From assembly GCA_035713725.1 (NCBI GenBank), contig DASTMZ010000080.1:1-16445 (forward strand): a stretch of 16,445 nt of DNA, in the 5' to 3' direction. How positions within the stretch are numbered: the stretch's first letter is position 1; every line of letters begins with the position of its first letter. The notes beneath the pieces are model-generated. The model was given only the letters and a program-made list of their open reading frames with translations. It did not search any database and was not told the origin of the DNA. Positions 1-8,500 of this stretch are shown in pieces. A program made the position numbers and the translations under genes. This stretch comes from DASQPR01 sp035713725. Lineage in GTDB: Bacteria > Actinomycetota > Actinomycetes > Mycobacteriales > Micromonosporaceae.

Positions 1-24
1 CGACACGCCGGCCATGCTGGCCTC

Positions 25-407
25 ATGGACATCGGCGCGCGGCTTCGCACCGTCCTCGCTGACCGACGGGACATCCGGCTCGCCTATCTCTTGGATCTGT
101 CGCCTCGGGCACAGAGCGTCCGGGGAGCGAGGTGGACGTGCGCGATCCTCTTCGACGAGTTGCCAGCGCCGACGATGCTCGACACGCCAAGCGAGAAGCT
201 CGACGCCGCGGCTCAGCGCCAGGTGGACCTCGTCATCTTGAACTCCGTCCCATTGCTTGCGCGCGAGGTCATCGCGCGCGGGCAGATCATCAGTCTCTCG
301 CGACGACGAGCGCGTGTGGTTCGAAACGCGGACCGCTCGCTTCCAGAATACGGCCCATCTCCGCCGCGGGCAGTACGGCGACCTTCGCGAGCGGGCCGAG
401 CGCAGCG
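25..407 (+). pseudogene. mntA: MntA-like MNT-fold nucleotidyltransferase, frameshifted remnant
   Basis: This is a decayed relative of the MNT-domain nucleotidyltransferases that act as antitoxins in MntA-HepT modules by adding AMP to the HepT toxin. Frame 1 reads DIRLAYL, then AILFDEL and VDLVILNSVPLLAREVIARG, matching the family order. The catalytic GSxxxG...SDxD region is broken: the frame-1 text where LFGSRARG is expected is LLDLSPRA, and an acidic SEVDV motif is readable only in frame 3 (126-140). Near 292-298 the homology jumps to frame 2, which gives the conserved tail SRDDERVWFETRTARFQNTA followed by HLRR. At least three frames are therefore needed to read one protein. The true start may be at 25 or upstream of the window. 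The family identity comes from recalled motif patterns. The pseudogene call is firm if the sequence is accurate. Confidence 0.6.
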
Positions 408-520
408 TGCCGGTTCGCGCTGAGATCGTCCGCAGGAAGCTCCTGGAGCCTCGGTCGTGCTCAGCCGCGAGAGAAGCGCCTGATCCATTGCATGCAACCG
501 GGCAAGCTGCCTGATCCAGA
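408..520 (+). pseudogene. possible 5' remnant of a HepT-like toxin gene
   Basis: Directly after the MntA remnant, in frame 2, a GTG at 408 opens VPVRAEIVRRKLLE. This resembles the N-terminus of HepT (HEPN-fold RNase toxin), whose first helix usually has the pattern xxxExVxRKLxxL. The similarity is lost after about 14 codons. The following text (PRSCSAAREAPDPLHATG) and the other two frames do not continue a HEPN domain, and no RxxxxH catalytic motif appears. The neighbour order mntA then hepT is typical of these modules, which supports the reading, but the remnant is too short to be sure. Two copies of GCCTGATCCA (478-487, 509-518) and the palindrome TTGCATGCAA (488-497) fall at its end and may be chance. 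Confidence 0.3.
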
Positions 521-529
521 ACTCAGATG

Positions 530-831
530 CGCCCCTAGTTCTTGATTTCATGGTCGCCCAGGGTCGGCACGATCCCTGCGCAGAAGAGTGGCGATGTGCA
601 ACCCTTCGAAGGAGACAATCGCCGCCAGTTCCGAAGCGGACACGTGGGACCTTGGTGGGGCGGAGCGCTGTCCGGAGTGCCGGCGTTTGCATTGTGCGTT
701 TGGTCGTGCGGGCTTCAACCGTGGCATCCGCCGCCCCTCTCTCCCTTGAGATGTTCAGGTTGAACTCGAGTTTGTCGGGTCCTGAATTCGAAGCGATTGG
801 CAGCAGGTCAAGGAGTGTGCGGGAGGAACAT
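530..831. other. gene-poor stretch upstream of the Tc locus, weak promoter candidate
   Basis: I recognise no gene here. The reading frame of the next ORF is open back to 550, but it has no familiar motif and no ribosome binding site at the upstream ATG. A possible sigma70-type promoter for the Tc locus is TTGAAC at 760-765, 17 nt, then TGAATT at 783-788, about 44 nt before the start at 832. It matches consensus at 4 of 6 and 3 of 6 positions, so it is only a candidate. No terminator-like hairpin separating this region from the left pseudogenes was seen. Confidence 0.25.
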
Positions 832-1044
832 ATGCTTCGCACCAAGATGTGGCAGCTTCTGGCACAAGCGACAAACACGCTAGATCGCGAGCGCGCGCAC
901 CAGGCCCGGTTCGCGGTGAGCGTGCAGCGGAGACTCCGCGCATCGATTCGGTACGAGCCGGATGACGCCCCGGAGAAAGCTGTGCAAGTTGCCGCGAGCC
1001 GGATTTCCTCTCAGTGGAAGCGAGTGACCGATGGGCGGCAATAG
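832..1044 (+). CDS. 70-residue hypothetical protein, upstream partner of the Tc toxin gene
   Basis: I do not recognise this protein. The start at 832 is chosen because GGGAGG lies 6-11 nt ahead of the ATG, the best ribosome binding site in this part of the window; the same frame is open back to 550 but without such a signal. The protein is short, rich in Arg and Gln, has no membrane segment or signal peptide, and looks helical (MWQLLAQATNTLDRERAHQ). I counted 50 of 70 codons ending in G or C, in keeping with a translated high-GC gene. Its stop codon lies 14 nt inside the start of the TcB-TcC gene, so the two are probably translationally coupled, and the giant protein has only a weak site (GGAAG) of its own. 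Its job could be a leader that sets translation of the toxin or a small accessory protein. Nothing in the sequence decides between these. Confidence 0.5.
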   Translation: MLRTKMWQLLAQATNTLDRERAHQARFAVSVQRRLRASIRYEPDDAPEKAVQVAASRISSQWKRVTDGRQ

Positions 1045-4000
1045 CACAGACGCCACGGCGGGCGGATCGGTGATCTCACTGCCGTCGGGCGGCGGGGCCA
1101 TCGGCGGGTTGGGTGAGACGTTCTCGGCGGATCTGTTCACAGGGACCGGCAATTTCTCGGTGCCGATCACGCTACCGGCGGGCCGCAACGGGTTGCAGCC
1201 GCAGCTCACGCTCGGTTACAGCACCGGCACCGGCAACGGGCCGTTCGGGTTGGGCTGGTCGTTGAGCCTGCCCGGGGTGGCGCACAAGACGTCGCGGGGT
1301 GTGCCCCGCTACCAAGACGGATCCGATGGCGGGCCGCGCGATGTGTTCGTCTTGTCCGGGGCAGAAGATCTTGTCTCGGTCACCGACGACGAGAATGGGC
1401 GAGTGCGCTACCGCCCGCGCACGGAGGGATTGTTCGCCCGTATCGAGCACGTGCGCGACGGCACGGGCGACTACTGGGAGGTCCGCAGCCGGGACGGGAT
1501 GCGAACCCGCTATGGCACGCCGCGGCCTGGCGATGCCAGTGCGGATTGGCGCGATCCGGCCGTCGTCGATGATCGGGCAGCAGGTGGGCGCGGACGCGTG
1601 TTCGCCTGGAGAATCACCGAGACCACCGACGTGTTCGGCAACCTCGTCCGCTACACGTACGCGCGCGATCACGGCCAGGAGCCTGGGCATGCCTGGGACC
1701 AGCCTGTGATCGGCCGCATCGAGTACGCCGACTACGGCGACCGGGCCGATCCCTCGTTTTTGGTTCGGGTGGATCTTGAGTACGAGCAGCGTTCGGATCC
1801 GTTCTCGGACTATCGGGCCGGGTTCGAGATCCGCACGGCTCTGCGTTGCCGCGCCATCCGGGTGTCGACGCACGCGGTAGACGGCGTGACGCGCCCGGCG
1901 CGCGAGTACCGCTTTACCTACGAGAAGGCGCCCTTCAACGGCGCGTCACTCTTAAGCCGCGTGGACGTGGTCGGCGTCGACGACCAATCCGGCACGCCGC
2001 ACCACGAGCAGCTGCCGCCGTTGACGTTCGGCTACACCGCGTTCGAGCCGCAGCGGCGACGGTTCGCCGCGCTGACCGGGCAGGGGCTGCCGACCCGTCC
2101 GCTGGGCGACCCGACGATGGCGATGGTCGATCTGCGCGGGCGGGGGCTGCCCGACATCGTCGAACTCGGCGCCACGGCGCGGTTTTGGCGCAACGACGGC
2201 GGCGGGCGCTTCGACCTTCCCCGCCTCATCCCGGAGGCTCCACCGCAGCGCCTCGGCGAGCCCGGTGTACAGTTCATCGACGCCGACGGTGACGGCCGGG
2301 CCGACCTGCTGGTCAAGTCGGCGACCCAAGCCGGATATTTCCCGATGACGTTCGCCGGCGGCTGGAGCCGACGCTCGTTCCAGCCGTACCGGCAGGCACC
2401 GACCGTCGGCATCGACGACCCGCACGTGAAACTCGTCGACCTGGACGGTGACGGGCTGACCGACGTGGTCCGCTCCGACGCCTCGCTGGAGTGCTGGTTC
2501 AACGACGCCGACCCCCGCCTCGCGTGGCGGCGCACCGCGGTCGCGAACGGCCCCGCCGGCATCGACCTGGCCGACCCGCGCGTCCGGCTGGCCGACATGA
2601 ACGGCGACGGACTACAAGACATCGTCCTCGTGCGCAGCGGCAACATCGCCTACTGGCCCAACCTCGGCCACGGCCGCTTCGGTTCCTTGGTGCAGATGCG
2701 CCGCGCGCCGCGGCTGCCGGATGGACACGACCCGCGCCGGCTGTTGCTCGGCGACGTGGACGGCGACGGTGTCGCCGACCTCGTCTACGTTGACCATGGA
2801 CGCGTCCTGTTGTGGGGCAACCAGTCCGGCGACGCGTGGACGCCGGAACCGGTCACCGTATCGGGCACGCCCGACGTGGTGGACACCGACGCCGTGCAGC
2901 TCGCCGACCTGCACGGCACCGGGATGGCGGGCCTGCTGTGGAGCCGGGGCGCCGATCTGACCGGCCCGGCTACATGGCGATTCCTCGATGTCACCGGCGG
3001 CCATAAGCCCTACCTGCTCGACGCGATGGACAACCACCTCGGCGCCCACACCACCGTGGAGTACGTCCCGTCCACGCACTTCCGGTTGCGCGACGAAGCT
3101 CATCCGGCGACCCGGTGGCGGACGCCGTTGCCGTTCCCCGTGCACGTCGTCGCCCGCGTCCAGGTGCAGGACCAGATCTCCGCCGGGCGGTTGAGCACCG
3201 AGTACCGCTACCACCACGGCTACTGGGACGGTGTCGAGCGCGAGTTTCGCGGTTTCGGGATGGTCGAGCAACTCGACACGGAGACATTCGATGGCCCCGG
3301 TGGCCCGCCGGTTGCGCATCACTCGCCGCCGACGCTGACCAAGACCTGGTTCCACCTCGGACCGGTCGCCGCCGCCGACGCCGGCGACTGGACTGAACTG
3401 GATCTCAGTGATGAGTACTGGCCCGACGACGCGCCGATGCTGTCGCGACCCGCGGAGATGACCGAGATGCTCGCCGCTCTGCCGCGCCGGCTGCGCCGCG
3501 ATGCGCTGCGGGCGTTGCGGGGGCAGGCGCTGCGCAGTGAGCTGTACGCCCTGGACGGCACCGGCCGTCAGGATCGTCCCTACACCGTGACGGAGACGCT
3601 GTCGGGGGTGCGCGAGGAATCTCTTCCCACGGCCGGCGATACGGCGCGCGAGCACATCTTCTTGGCGTTTGGCATCGGGCAGCGCAGCACCCAATGGGAG
3701 CGCGGCGCCGATCCGATGATCAGCTTCGCATTCACCGCCGAACCCGACGAATACGGATTGCCCACGAGACAACTGGCAGTCGCCGTGCCGCGCCGGCGCG
3801 ATCCACGCGAATCGCTCACCGCGCCATCACAGCCGTTCCTCGCGACCGTCGGGACGACCGAGTACGCCCGCCGTGACGACGGCGCGCGCTACATCGTCGA
3901 CCGTGTGGCGCGCACCACCGCACACGAGGTCGTCAACGACGGCACGCCGAACGTGTTCGAGCTGCGCGACGCGGTCCTGGCCGGCACCGGACCCGCCGGT

Positions 4001-7000
4001 GCCATCGTCTCGTTGCGGGTCATCCGACACAGCCGCACCTTCTATGACGGCGCGGCGTTCGTCGGGTTGACGCTGGGACAGCTCGGAGACCACGGCCTGG
4101 CGGTGCGCTCGGAATCGCTGATGTTCGAGGACCCGTTCCTCGACGAGCATTTCGACGTCGCCGATCCGCTCGCCGTTGGTCGGCGGCCCGCCTATCTCGA
4201 CCCATCCGGTGCGACCATCTGGGGTCCGGAGTACCCCGACGAGTTCCGGGCGTTGATGCCCGAGCTGGCCGGCTATGTCCATTACCGTGACACCGACGTC
4301 CCGGGATCGCCCGGCGGGTATTACGTCGTCGACGGCCGATATCGCTGCGACGTGCACGATCCCGACCGTGTGCCGCGCGGCATGCGACTGGCGTCGCTGG
4401 ACGTGCTCGGCGCCGAAAGCCGAATCGGCTATGACCGCCACGACCTGCTGGCCACGACGTCGGTGGATCCCGCGGGCCTTGTCACCTTGGCTGAGCACGA
4501 CCTGCGGGTACTGCAGCCGCGGGGGGTCACCGACCCCAACGGCAACAGCAGCCGGGTGGCGTTCTCCCCGGCCGGCTTCGTCACCGCCCGCTTCGTGAGC
4601 GGCAAGAACGGCGCGGGCGACGCCACGGTCCCTGGCGTACGGATGGAATACGATCTGCTCGCCTTCGCCGAACGTCGCCAGCCCGTGCAGGTGCGCAAGA
4701 TCGCCCGCCTGCACCACGACACCGACACCGACGCGCCCGCCGAGCGGCGAGACGAGGAAATCGTGTCGGTGGAGTACTCCGACGGGTTCGGGCGTCCGCT
4801 GCAGACCCGCACGCAGGCCGAGGACGTCCTGTTCGGCGACAGCGTGTTCGGTGGTGGAGTGCTCTCGGCCGACCAGACCGATCCGGTCACGGTGACCGTC
4901 GGCCGGGCCCGCCCGACCGGCGCTCCGGACAACGTTATCGTCAGCGGCTGGCAGGTCTATGACAACAAGGGACGAGTCGTCGAGAAGTACGAGCCGTTCT
5001 TCGCCACCGGCTACGACTTCCGCGCGCCGGTCGACGCCGAACTCGGCCGGAAGGCGACGATCTTCTACGATCCGCGTGGACAGGCGGTCCGCACGGTGGA
5101 CCCCGATGGCAGCGAGCAGCTCACCGTGTTCGGCGTGCCGATCGACCTCGCCGACCCCGCCGTGTTCGCCCCGACCCCGTGGGAATCGTTCGCGTACGAC
5201 GCCAACGACAACTCCGGCCGCACCCACGGTCCTGCCGCCGAGAGCTACCGCGACCACTGGAACACGCCGACCAGCACAGAGATCGATGCGCTCGGCCGCC
5301 CGGTCGCCGTCGTCGCCCGCAACGGACCAAACCCGGAGAGCGACTGGTTCGTAACCCGCACGACCTACGACATTCAGGGCAACGTGCTCGCACTCACCGA
5401 CGCCCTCGGCCGCGAGGCATTCCGCTACCGCTACGACCTCGCCGGGCGGCGGTGGCGGTTGGACAGCATCGACGCCGGCCGCCGCGACGCGATTCCGGAC
5501 GCCCTCGGAAACCCTGTCGAGGGCCGGGACGCCAAGGGCGCGTTCACAGTTAGCGCGTTCGATGTGCTGCACCGGCCGATTCGAGTGTGGGCCCGTGATG
5601 GCGTAGCCGGCCCGATCACGTTACGTCAGCGCATCGACTACGGAGATGCCGGCGACCCCGACCAACCCGCGGCCGACCGCGACGCGGCACGCGCTCACAA
5701 CTTGCTCGGCAGCGTCGTGGCGCACTACGACGAGGCCGGTCTTGCGACCGTCACTGACGTCGACTTCAAGGGCAATGTGCTCGACACCGCGCGCCAGATT
5801 GTCGCCGACGCACCGATCCTCGCCTCTTACGAGCGGGCCGCCGCCGACGGCTGGCGCGTGACACCGTTCCGGATCGACTGGCAGCCCGCACCCGGCCAGA
5901 CGCTGGCCGCGCGCGCCGCCGAACTGCTCGGCCCCGACCGCTACCGCACCACGACACGCTTCGATGCCCTCAACCGTCCCGTCGTGCAGATTCTCCCGAG
6001 CGACGTCGATGGCCGCCGCCGCGAGCTGCGTCCCGTTTACAACCGGGCCGGGGGCCTCGAGCAAGTGCGCCTCGACGACACCATCTACGTCGAGCGCATC
6101 GCCTACGACGCCAAGGGCCAACGCACCCTTCTCGCCTACGCCAACGGCGTCATGACCCGCTACAGCCACGATCCGGACACGTTTCGGCCGATCCGAATGC
6201 GCAGCGAGCGCTACACCGGCGGCGGCCTCACCTACCGGCCGACCGGGCCGCCGATCCAGGACTACGGCCACGACTACGACCTCGCTGGCAACATCCTCAC
6301 CATCCGGGACCGCGCCCCCGAAAGCGGGATCCCCGACAACCCGAACGCCCTGACGGCCACCGATCCCGCGCTTGGTCGACTCCTGATCGGTGGCAACGCC
6401 CTCAATCGCCGCTTCACCTACGACCCGATCTACCGGCTGACGTCGGCCACCGGGCGCGAATGTGACGCCCCACCAGACGCGCCCCCATGGGCCGACCAGC
6501 CACGCGACACCGACCTCAGCCGCGCACGCGCCTACACCGAGTCCTACCGCTACGACGCACTGGGTAACATGCTTCGACTCGACCACGGCGGCGGACCCGG
6601 CGGGTTCACCCGAAGGTTCACCGTCGACCCGGCCAGCAATCGCCTGCAGCGCCTGCGGGTCGGCCAGAACCACTACGACTACACCTTTGACGCCAACGGC
6701 AACACGATCTCGGAAACCAGCTCGCGCCACTTCGACTGGAACCACGCCGATCAACTGGCCGCGTTCCGCACCCAAACGGGCAACGCGGAACCGTCCGTGC
6801 ATGCCAACTACCTCTACGACGCCGCCGGCCACCGGGTGAAGAAGCTGGTCCGCAAACAGGGCGGGCAGGTCGAGGTCACCCACTACCTGGGCGTGTTCGA
6901 GCACCACCGCTGGGGTCCGCCATCGAATCCGCGGTCGGCGAACAACCACATCCACGTCACCGACGATCAGCAACGCATCGCCCTCGTCCGGTTGGGGCCG

Positions 7001-8290
7001 GCGCACCCCGACGACCCGAGCCCCGCCGTGCAATACCAGCTCAGCGACCACCTGGGCAGCAGCAACGTGGTCGTCGACGACACCGGTATCCAAACCCGGC
7101 GCGAGGAGTACACCCCGTACGGCGAAACCAGCTTCGGCAGCCACACGCGCAAGCGCTACCGGTTCACCGGCCAGGAGCGCGACGAGGAGAGCGGCCTCGC
7201 ATACGAAGGCGCACGGTATTTCGCGGCTGGGCTTGGTCGGTGGTTGTCCTGCGATCCCGCCGGGGTCGCCGGCGGGATCAACCTGTTCGCGTATTCATGT
7301 TGCAATCCGAACCGCTTCGTCGATCCATCCGGAACCCAGCCCACTACGCCGGACGCACCTCGCAACTACGAGTTGCCAGCCGAAACCATAGAGGTTTCGG
7401 GGACGGCGCCACCCGATGTCGTCGGCTCGGCCGTCAAACGAGGAATCATCAACCCACTACCAAACAGACAGCAAATTGCGACAAATCTCATCGCGTACGA
7501 CAAGCAACACGACGCGCTGGCAGCGCAGCGGCATGAGATCTTATCGGAATCCGATCCCGAACAGGCGCAGGCCGAATTGGACAAGCGCGTCGAGAAGGTT
7601 TACGGGCGCATCGTCGCAGACGCCGAAGCCGAGTTGGAGAAAACGCACAGGATGTCGTCATCGGTGATGCCGTTCGTGGGGATCGCGTTGGTCGGTTCCG
7701 CCCTCGCGGCCGCGGGAGCGTGGGCGGAACCCTGCCTGGCTGTAGTCGGTGAGGGCACGACGGCAGGAACCGCCGCAGCCGGACGATTCGCGGCGTACGC
7801 GGGAGCCGCAACGTTCTTCAATTGGGCCTCCGGCCGCGATCGCGATTCGCCGCCTGTGGTAGCGGGCACTCAATTAGGCAACACTTCCCCGACGACGAGC
7901 GATCCATACGCCCATCGTGAGACGCGAACGATTGTTGGCTACAAGGTTGAGCTCTTCGCAGAGAGGGTCGGATCGACATACAGTGTGACAGTCTTCGACT
8001 TTCGCACGCCGCTCGACCCCGCAACGGGTAAGCCGACGGTCGGCGTAGGGCTCAAGGAATTCGGGAACGCACTCAAAGCCGAAGCCATGGCGCATGGCGC
8101 GTCAACTCTGGAAGTGACGGGCACGATGGTAGGCAATCCGGAACTCAATGTAATGGACGCCGCGCGAGCCAGGATCATCGGATTCCCCAAGTTTCAACGC
8201 GTCGGGCCAATCGAATTCGTAATGCGAGCACAGTTTAGACCAGCAAATATGCCCACATCGCCAAGGGTCGCTCCAATCCGGGGGAGGTGA
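1031..8290 (+). CDS. fused TcB-TcC subunit of an ABC-type Tc toxin (RHS cocoon with variable toxin tip)
   Basis: This is the TcB and TcC parts of a toxin complex joined in one 2419-residue chain, about the size of TcB plus TcC. An SpvB-type domain fills roughly residues 10-330 (SLPSGGGAIGGLGETF, GPFGLGWSLSLPG). Six FG-GAP-like motifs start near 363, 413, 466, 518, 571 and 622 (for example DADGDGRAD, DLDGDGLTD), fitting the propeller that docks on TcA. TcdB middle domains follow (HLGAHTTVEYVPSTHF, about 667-1200). RHS/YD repeats (YRYDALGNMLRLDHGG) run to an RHS core with HLGSSNVVVDD, EYTPYGE, GRWLSCDPAG and a closing DPSG at 2098-2101. In the family the RHS strands form a hollow shell around the unfolded C-terminal toxin, and the core is an aspartyl autoprotease cutting just after this motif. 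No signal peptide is present. ATG 1031 is forced, because an in-frame TGA lies at 1025-1027. The TcA gene follows in the same direction. Confidence 0.93.
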   Translation: MGGNSTDATAGGSVISLPSGGGAIGGLGETFSADLFTGTGNFSVPITLPAGRNGLQPQLTLGYSTGTGNGPFGLGWSLSLPGVAHKTSRGVPRYQDGSDGGPRDVFVLSGAEDLVSVTDDENGRVRYRPRTEGLFARIEHVRDGTGDYWEVRSRDGMRTRYGTPRPGDASADWRDPAVVDDRAAGGRGRVFAWRITETTDVFGNLVRYTYARDHGQEPGHAWDQPVIGRIEYADYGDRADPSFLVRVDLEYEQRSDPFSDYRAGFEIRTALRCRAIRVSTHAVDGVTRPAREYRFTYEKAPFNGASLLSRVDVVGVDDQSGTPHHEQLPPLTFGYTAFEPQRRRFAALTGQGLPTRPLGDPTMAMVDLRGRGLPDIVELGATARFWRNDGGGRFDLPRLIPEAPPQRLGEPGVQFIDADGDGRADLLVKSATQAGYFPMTFAGGWSRRSFQPYRQAPTVGIDDPHVKLVDLDGDGLTDVVRSDASLECWFNDADPRLAWRRTAVANGPAGIDLADPRVRLADMNGDGLQDIVLVRSGNIAYWPNLGHGRFGSLVQMRRAPRLPDGHDPRRLLLGDVDGDGVADLVYVDHGRVLLWGNQSGDAWTPEPVTVSGTPDVVDTDAVQLADLHGTGMAGLLWSRGADLTGPATWRFLDVTGGHKPYLLDAMDNHLGAHTTVEYVPSTHFRLRDEAHPATRWRTPLPFPVHVVARVQVQDQISAGRLSTEYRYHHGYWDGVEREFRGFGMVEQLDTETFDGPGGPPVAHHSPPTLTKTWFHLGPVAAADAGDWTELDLSDEYWPDDAPMLSRPAEMTEMLAALPRRLRRDALRALRGQALRSELYALDGTGRQDRPYTVTETLSGVREESLPTAGDTAREHIFLAFGIGQRSTQWERGADPMISFAFTAEPDEYGLPTRQLAVAVPRRRDPRESLTAPSQPFLATVGTTEYARRDDGARYIVDRVARTTAHEVVNDGTPNVFELRDAVLAGTGPAGAIVSLRVIRHSRTFYDGAAFVGLTLGQLGDHGLAVRSESLMFEDPFLDEHFDVADPLAVGRRPAYLDPSGATIWGPEYPDEFRALMPELAGYVHYRDTDVPGSPGGYYVVDGRYRCDVHDPDRVPRGMRLASLDVLGAESRIGYDRHDLLATTSVDPAGLVTLAEHDLRVLQPRGVTDPNGNSSRVAFSPAGFVTARFVSGKNGAGDATVPGVRMEYDLLAFAERRQPVQVRKIARLHHDTDTDAPAERRDEEIVSVEYSDGFGRPLQTRTQAEDVLFGDSVFGGGVLSADQTDPVTVTVGRARPTGAPDNVIVSGWQVYDNKGRVVEKYEPFFATGYDFRAPVDAELGRKATIFYDPRGQAVRTVDPDGSEQLTVFGVPIDLADPAVFAPTPWESFAYDANDNSGRTHGPAAESYRDHWNTPTSTEIDALGRPVAVVARNGPNPESDWFVTRTTYDIQGNVLALTDALGREAFRYRYDLAGRRWRLDSIDAGRRDAIPDALGNPVEGRDAKGAFTVSAFDVLHRPIRVWARDGVAGPITLRQRIDYGDAGDPDQPAADRDAARAHNLLGSVVAHYDEAGLATVTDVDFKGNVLDTARQIVADAPILASYERAAADGWRVTPFRIDWQPAPGQTLAARAAELLGPDRYRTTTRFDALNRPVVQILPSDVDGRRRELRPVYNRAGGLEQVRLDDTIYVERIAYDAKGQRTLLAYANGVMTRYSHDPDTFRPIRMRSERYTGGGLTYRPTGPPIQDYGHDYDLAGNILTIRDRAPESGIPDNPNALTATDPALGRLLIGGNALNRRFTYDPIYRLTSATGRECDAPPDAPPWADQPRDTDLSRARAYTESYRYDALGNMLRLDHGGGPGGFTRRFTVDPASNRLQRLRVGQNHYDYTFDANGNTISETSSRHFDWNHADQLAAFRTQTGNAEPSVHANYLYDAAGHRVKKLVRKQGGQVEVTHYLGVFEHHRWGPPSNPRSANNHIHVTDDQQRIALVRLGPAHPDDPSPAVQYQLSDHLGSSNVVVDDTGIQTRREEYTPYGETSFGSHTRKRYRFTGQERDEESGLAYEGARYFAAGLGRWLSCDPAGVAGGINLFAYSCCNPNRFVDPSGTQPTTPDAPRNYELPAETIEVSGTAPPDVVGSAVKRGIINPLPNRQQIATNLIAYDKQHDALAAQRHEILSESDPEQAQAELDKRVEKVYGRIVADAEAELEKTHRMSSSVMPFVGIALVGSALAAAGAWAEPCLAVVGEGTTAGTAAAGRFAAYAGAATFFNWASGRDRDSPPVVAGTQLGNTSPTTSDPYAHRETRTIVGYKVELFAERVGSTYSVTVFDFRTPLDPATGKPTVGVGLKEFGNALKAEAMAHGASTLEVTGTMVGNPELNVMDAARARIIGFPKFQRVGPIEFVMRAQFRPANMPTSPRVAPIRGR
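7334..8287 (+). other. variable C-terminal toxin tip of the TcB-TcC protein (residues ~2102-2419)
   Basis: This is the part expected to be cut off and delivered. It has three visible regions. Residues about 2102-2208 are polar and helical, with a charged heptad-like stretch (DPEQAQAELDKRVEKVYG). Residues 2209-2263 are hydrophobic and Ala/Gly-rich (SSVMPFVGIALVGSALAAAG onward), like a membrane segment or a chaperone-dependent linker. Residues about 2301-2405 form a compact alpha/beta-looking domain (VGYKVELFAERVGSTYSVTV ... MAHGASTLEVTG ... ARARIIGFPKFQ). I recognise no named toxin family. The helix-strand-helix pattern ending in a glycine-phenylalanine turn faintly resembles the last half of GNAT acetyltransferases, which is speculative. 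Base composition falls here: 63 of 120 bases are G+C at 7441-7560 against 88 of 120 at 2101-2220. This suggests the tip was exchanged independently of the shell. No immunity gene is recognisable beside it. Confidence 0.6.
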
Positions 8291-8294
8291 TTCG

Positions 8295-8393
8295 GTGTCG
8301 CAACCGCAGGCGCGGTCCGACGGAACACTGGAGCAGATCAAGGGATCGCCGAGAGAGTTCCACGCACCTCCCGGGCCCGTGGATGGCGCATGA
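8295..8393 (+). CDS. possible 32-residue ORF between the toxin subunits
   Basis: A GTG at 8295 lies 7 nt after GGGGGAGG (8280-8287), a near-perfect Shine-Dalgarno sequence that overlaps the stop of the TcB-TcC gene. The frame runs 32 codons (MSQPQARSDGTLEQIKGSPR and a Pro/Gly-rich end) to TGA at 8391. No family is recognised. It could be a real small protein, the start of a gene lost by deletion or mutation (an immunity gene would be expected in this place for a bacteria-directed toxin), or only a ribosome landing site that carries translation towards TcA. The remaining 107 bases to 8501 hold nothing else that I can identify. Confidence 0.25.
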   Translation: MSQPQARSDGTLEQIKGSPREFHAPPGPVDGA

Positions 8394-8500
8394 TCTCGGC
8401 ACCCACGGATGCTCGAGGTCGTCGGCTCGGGCAGACCGGCAGCCCTCGCAAACAGACATGTCCGCCAATCGGTCGAGCATGCGCCGAGTAGGAGGGCGCG

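Noticed and set aside
478..518. Direct repeat GCCTGATCCA (478-487, 509-518) around the palindrome TTGCATGCAA
   Set aside because: Only two 10-bp copies with no related copies elsewhere and no promoter or integrase nearby; chance cannot be excluded.
213..878. Minus-strand 221-codon frame over the MntA remnant and the following gap
   Set aside because: It is opposite recognisable nucleotidyltransferase motifs on the plus strand, and its own translation is low-complexity Arg/Ser/Ala text with no motif.
2612..7144. Long minus-strand open frames opposite the TcB-TcC gene (386, 581 and 507 codons at 2612-3772, 3827-5572 and 5621-7144)
   Set aside because: They mirror the codon structure of a clear high-GC gene on the other strand, show no domain pattern and have no ribosome sites; such shadows are usual at this GC content.
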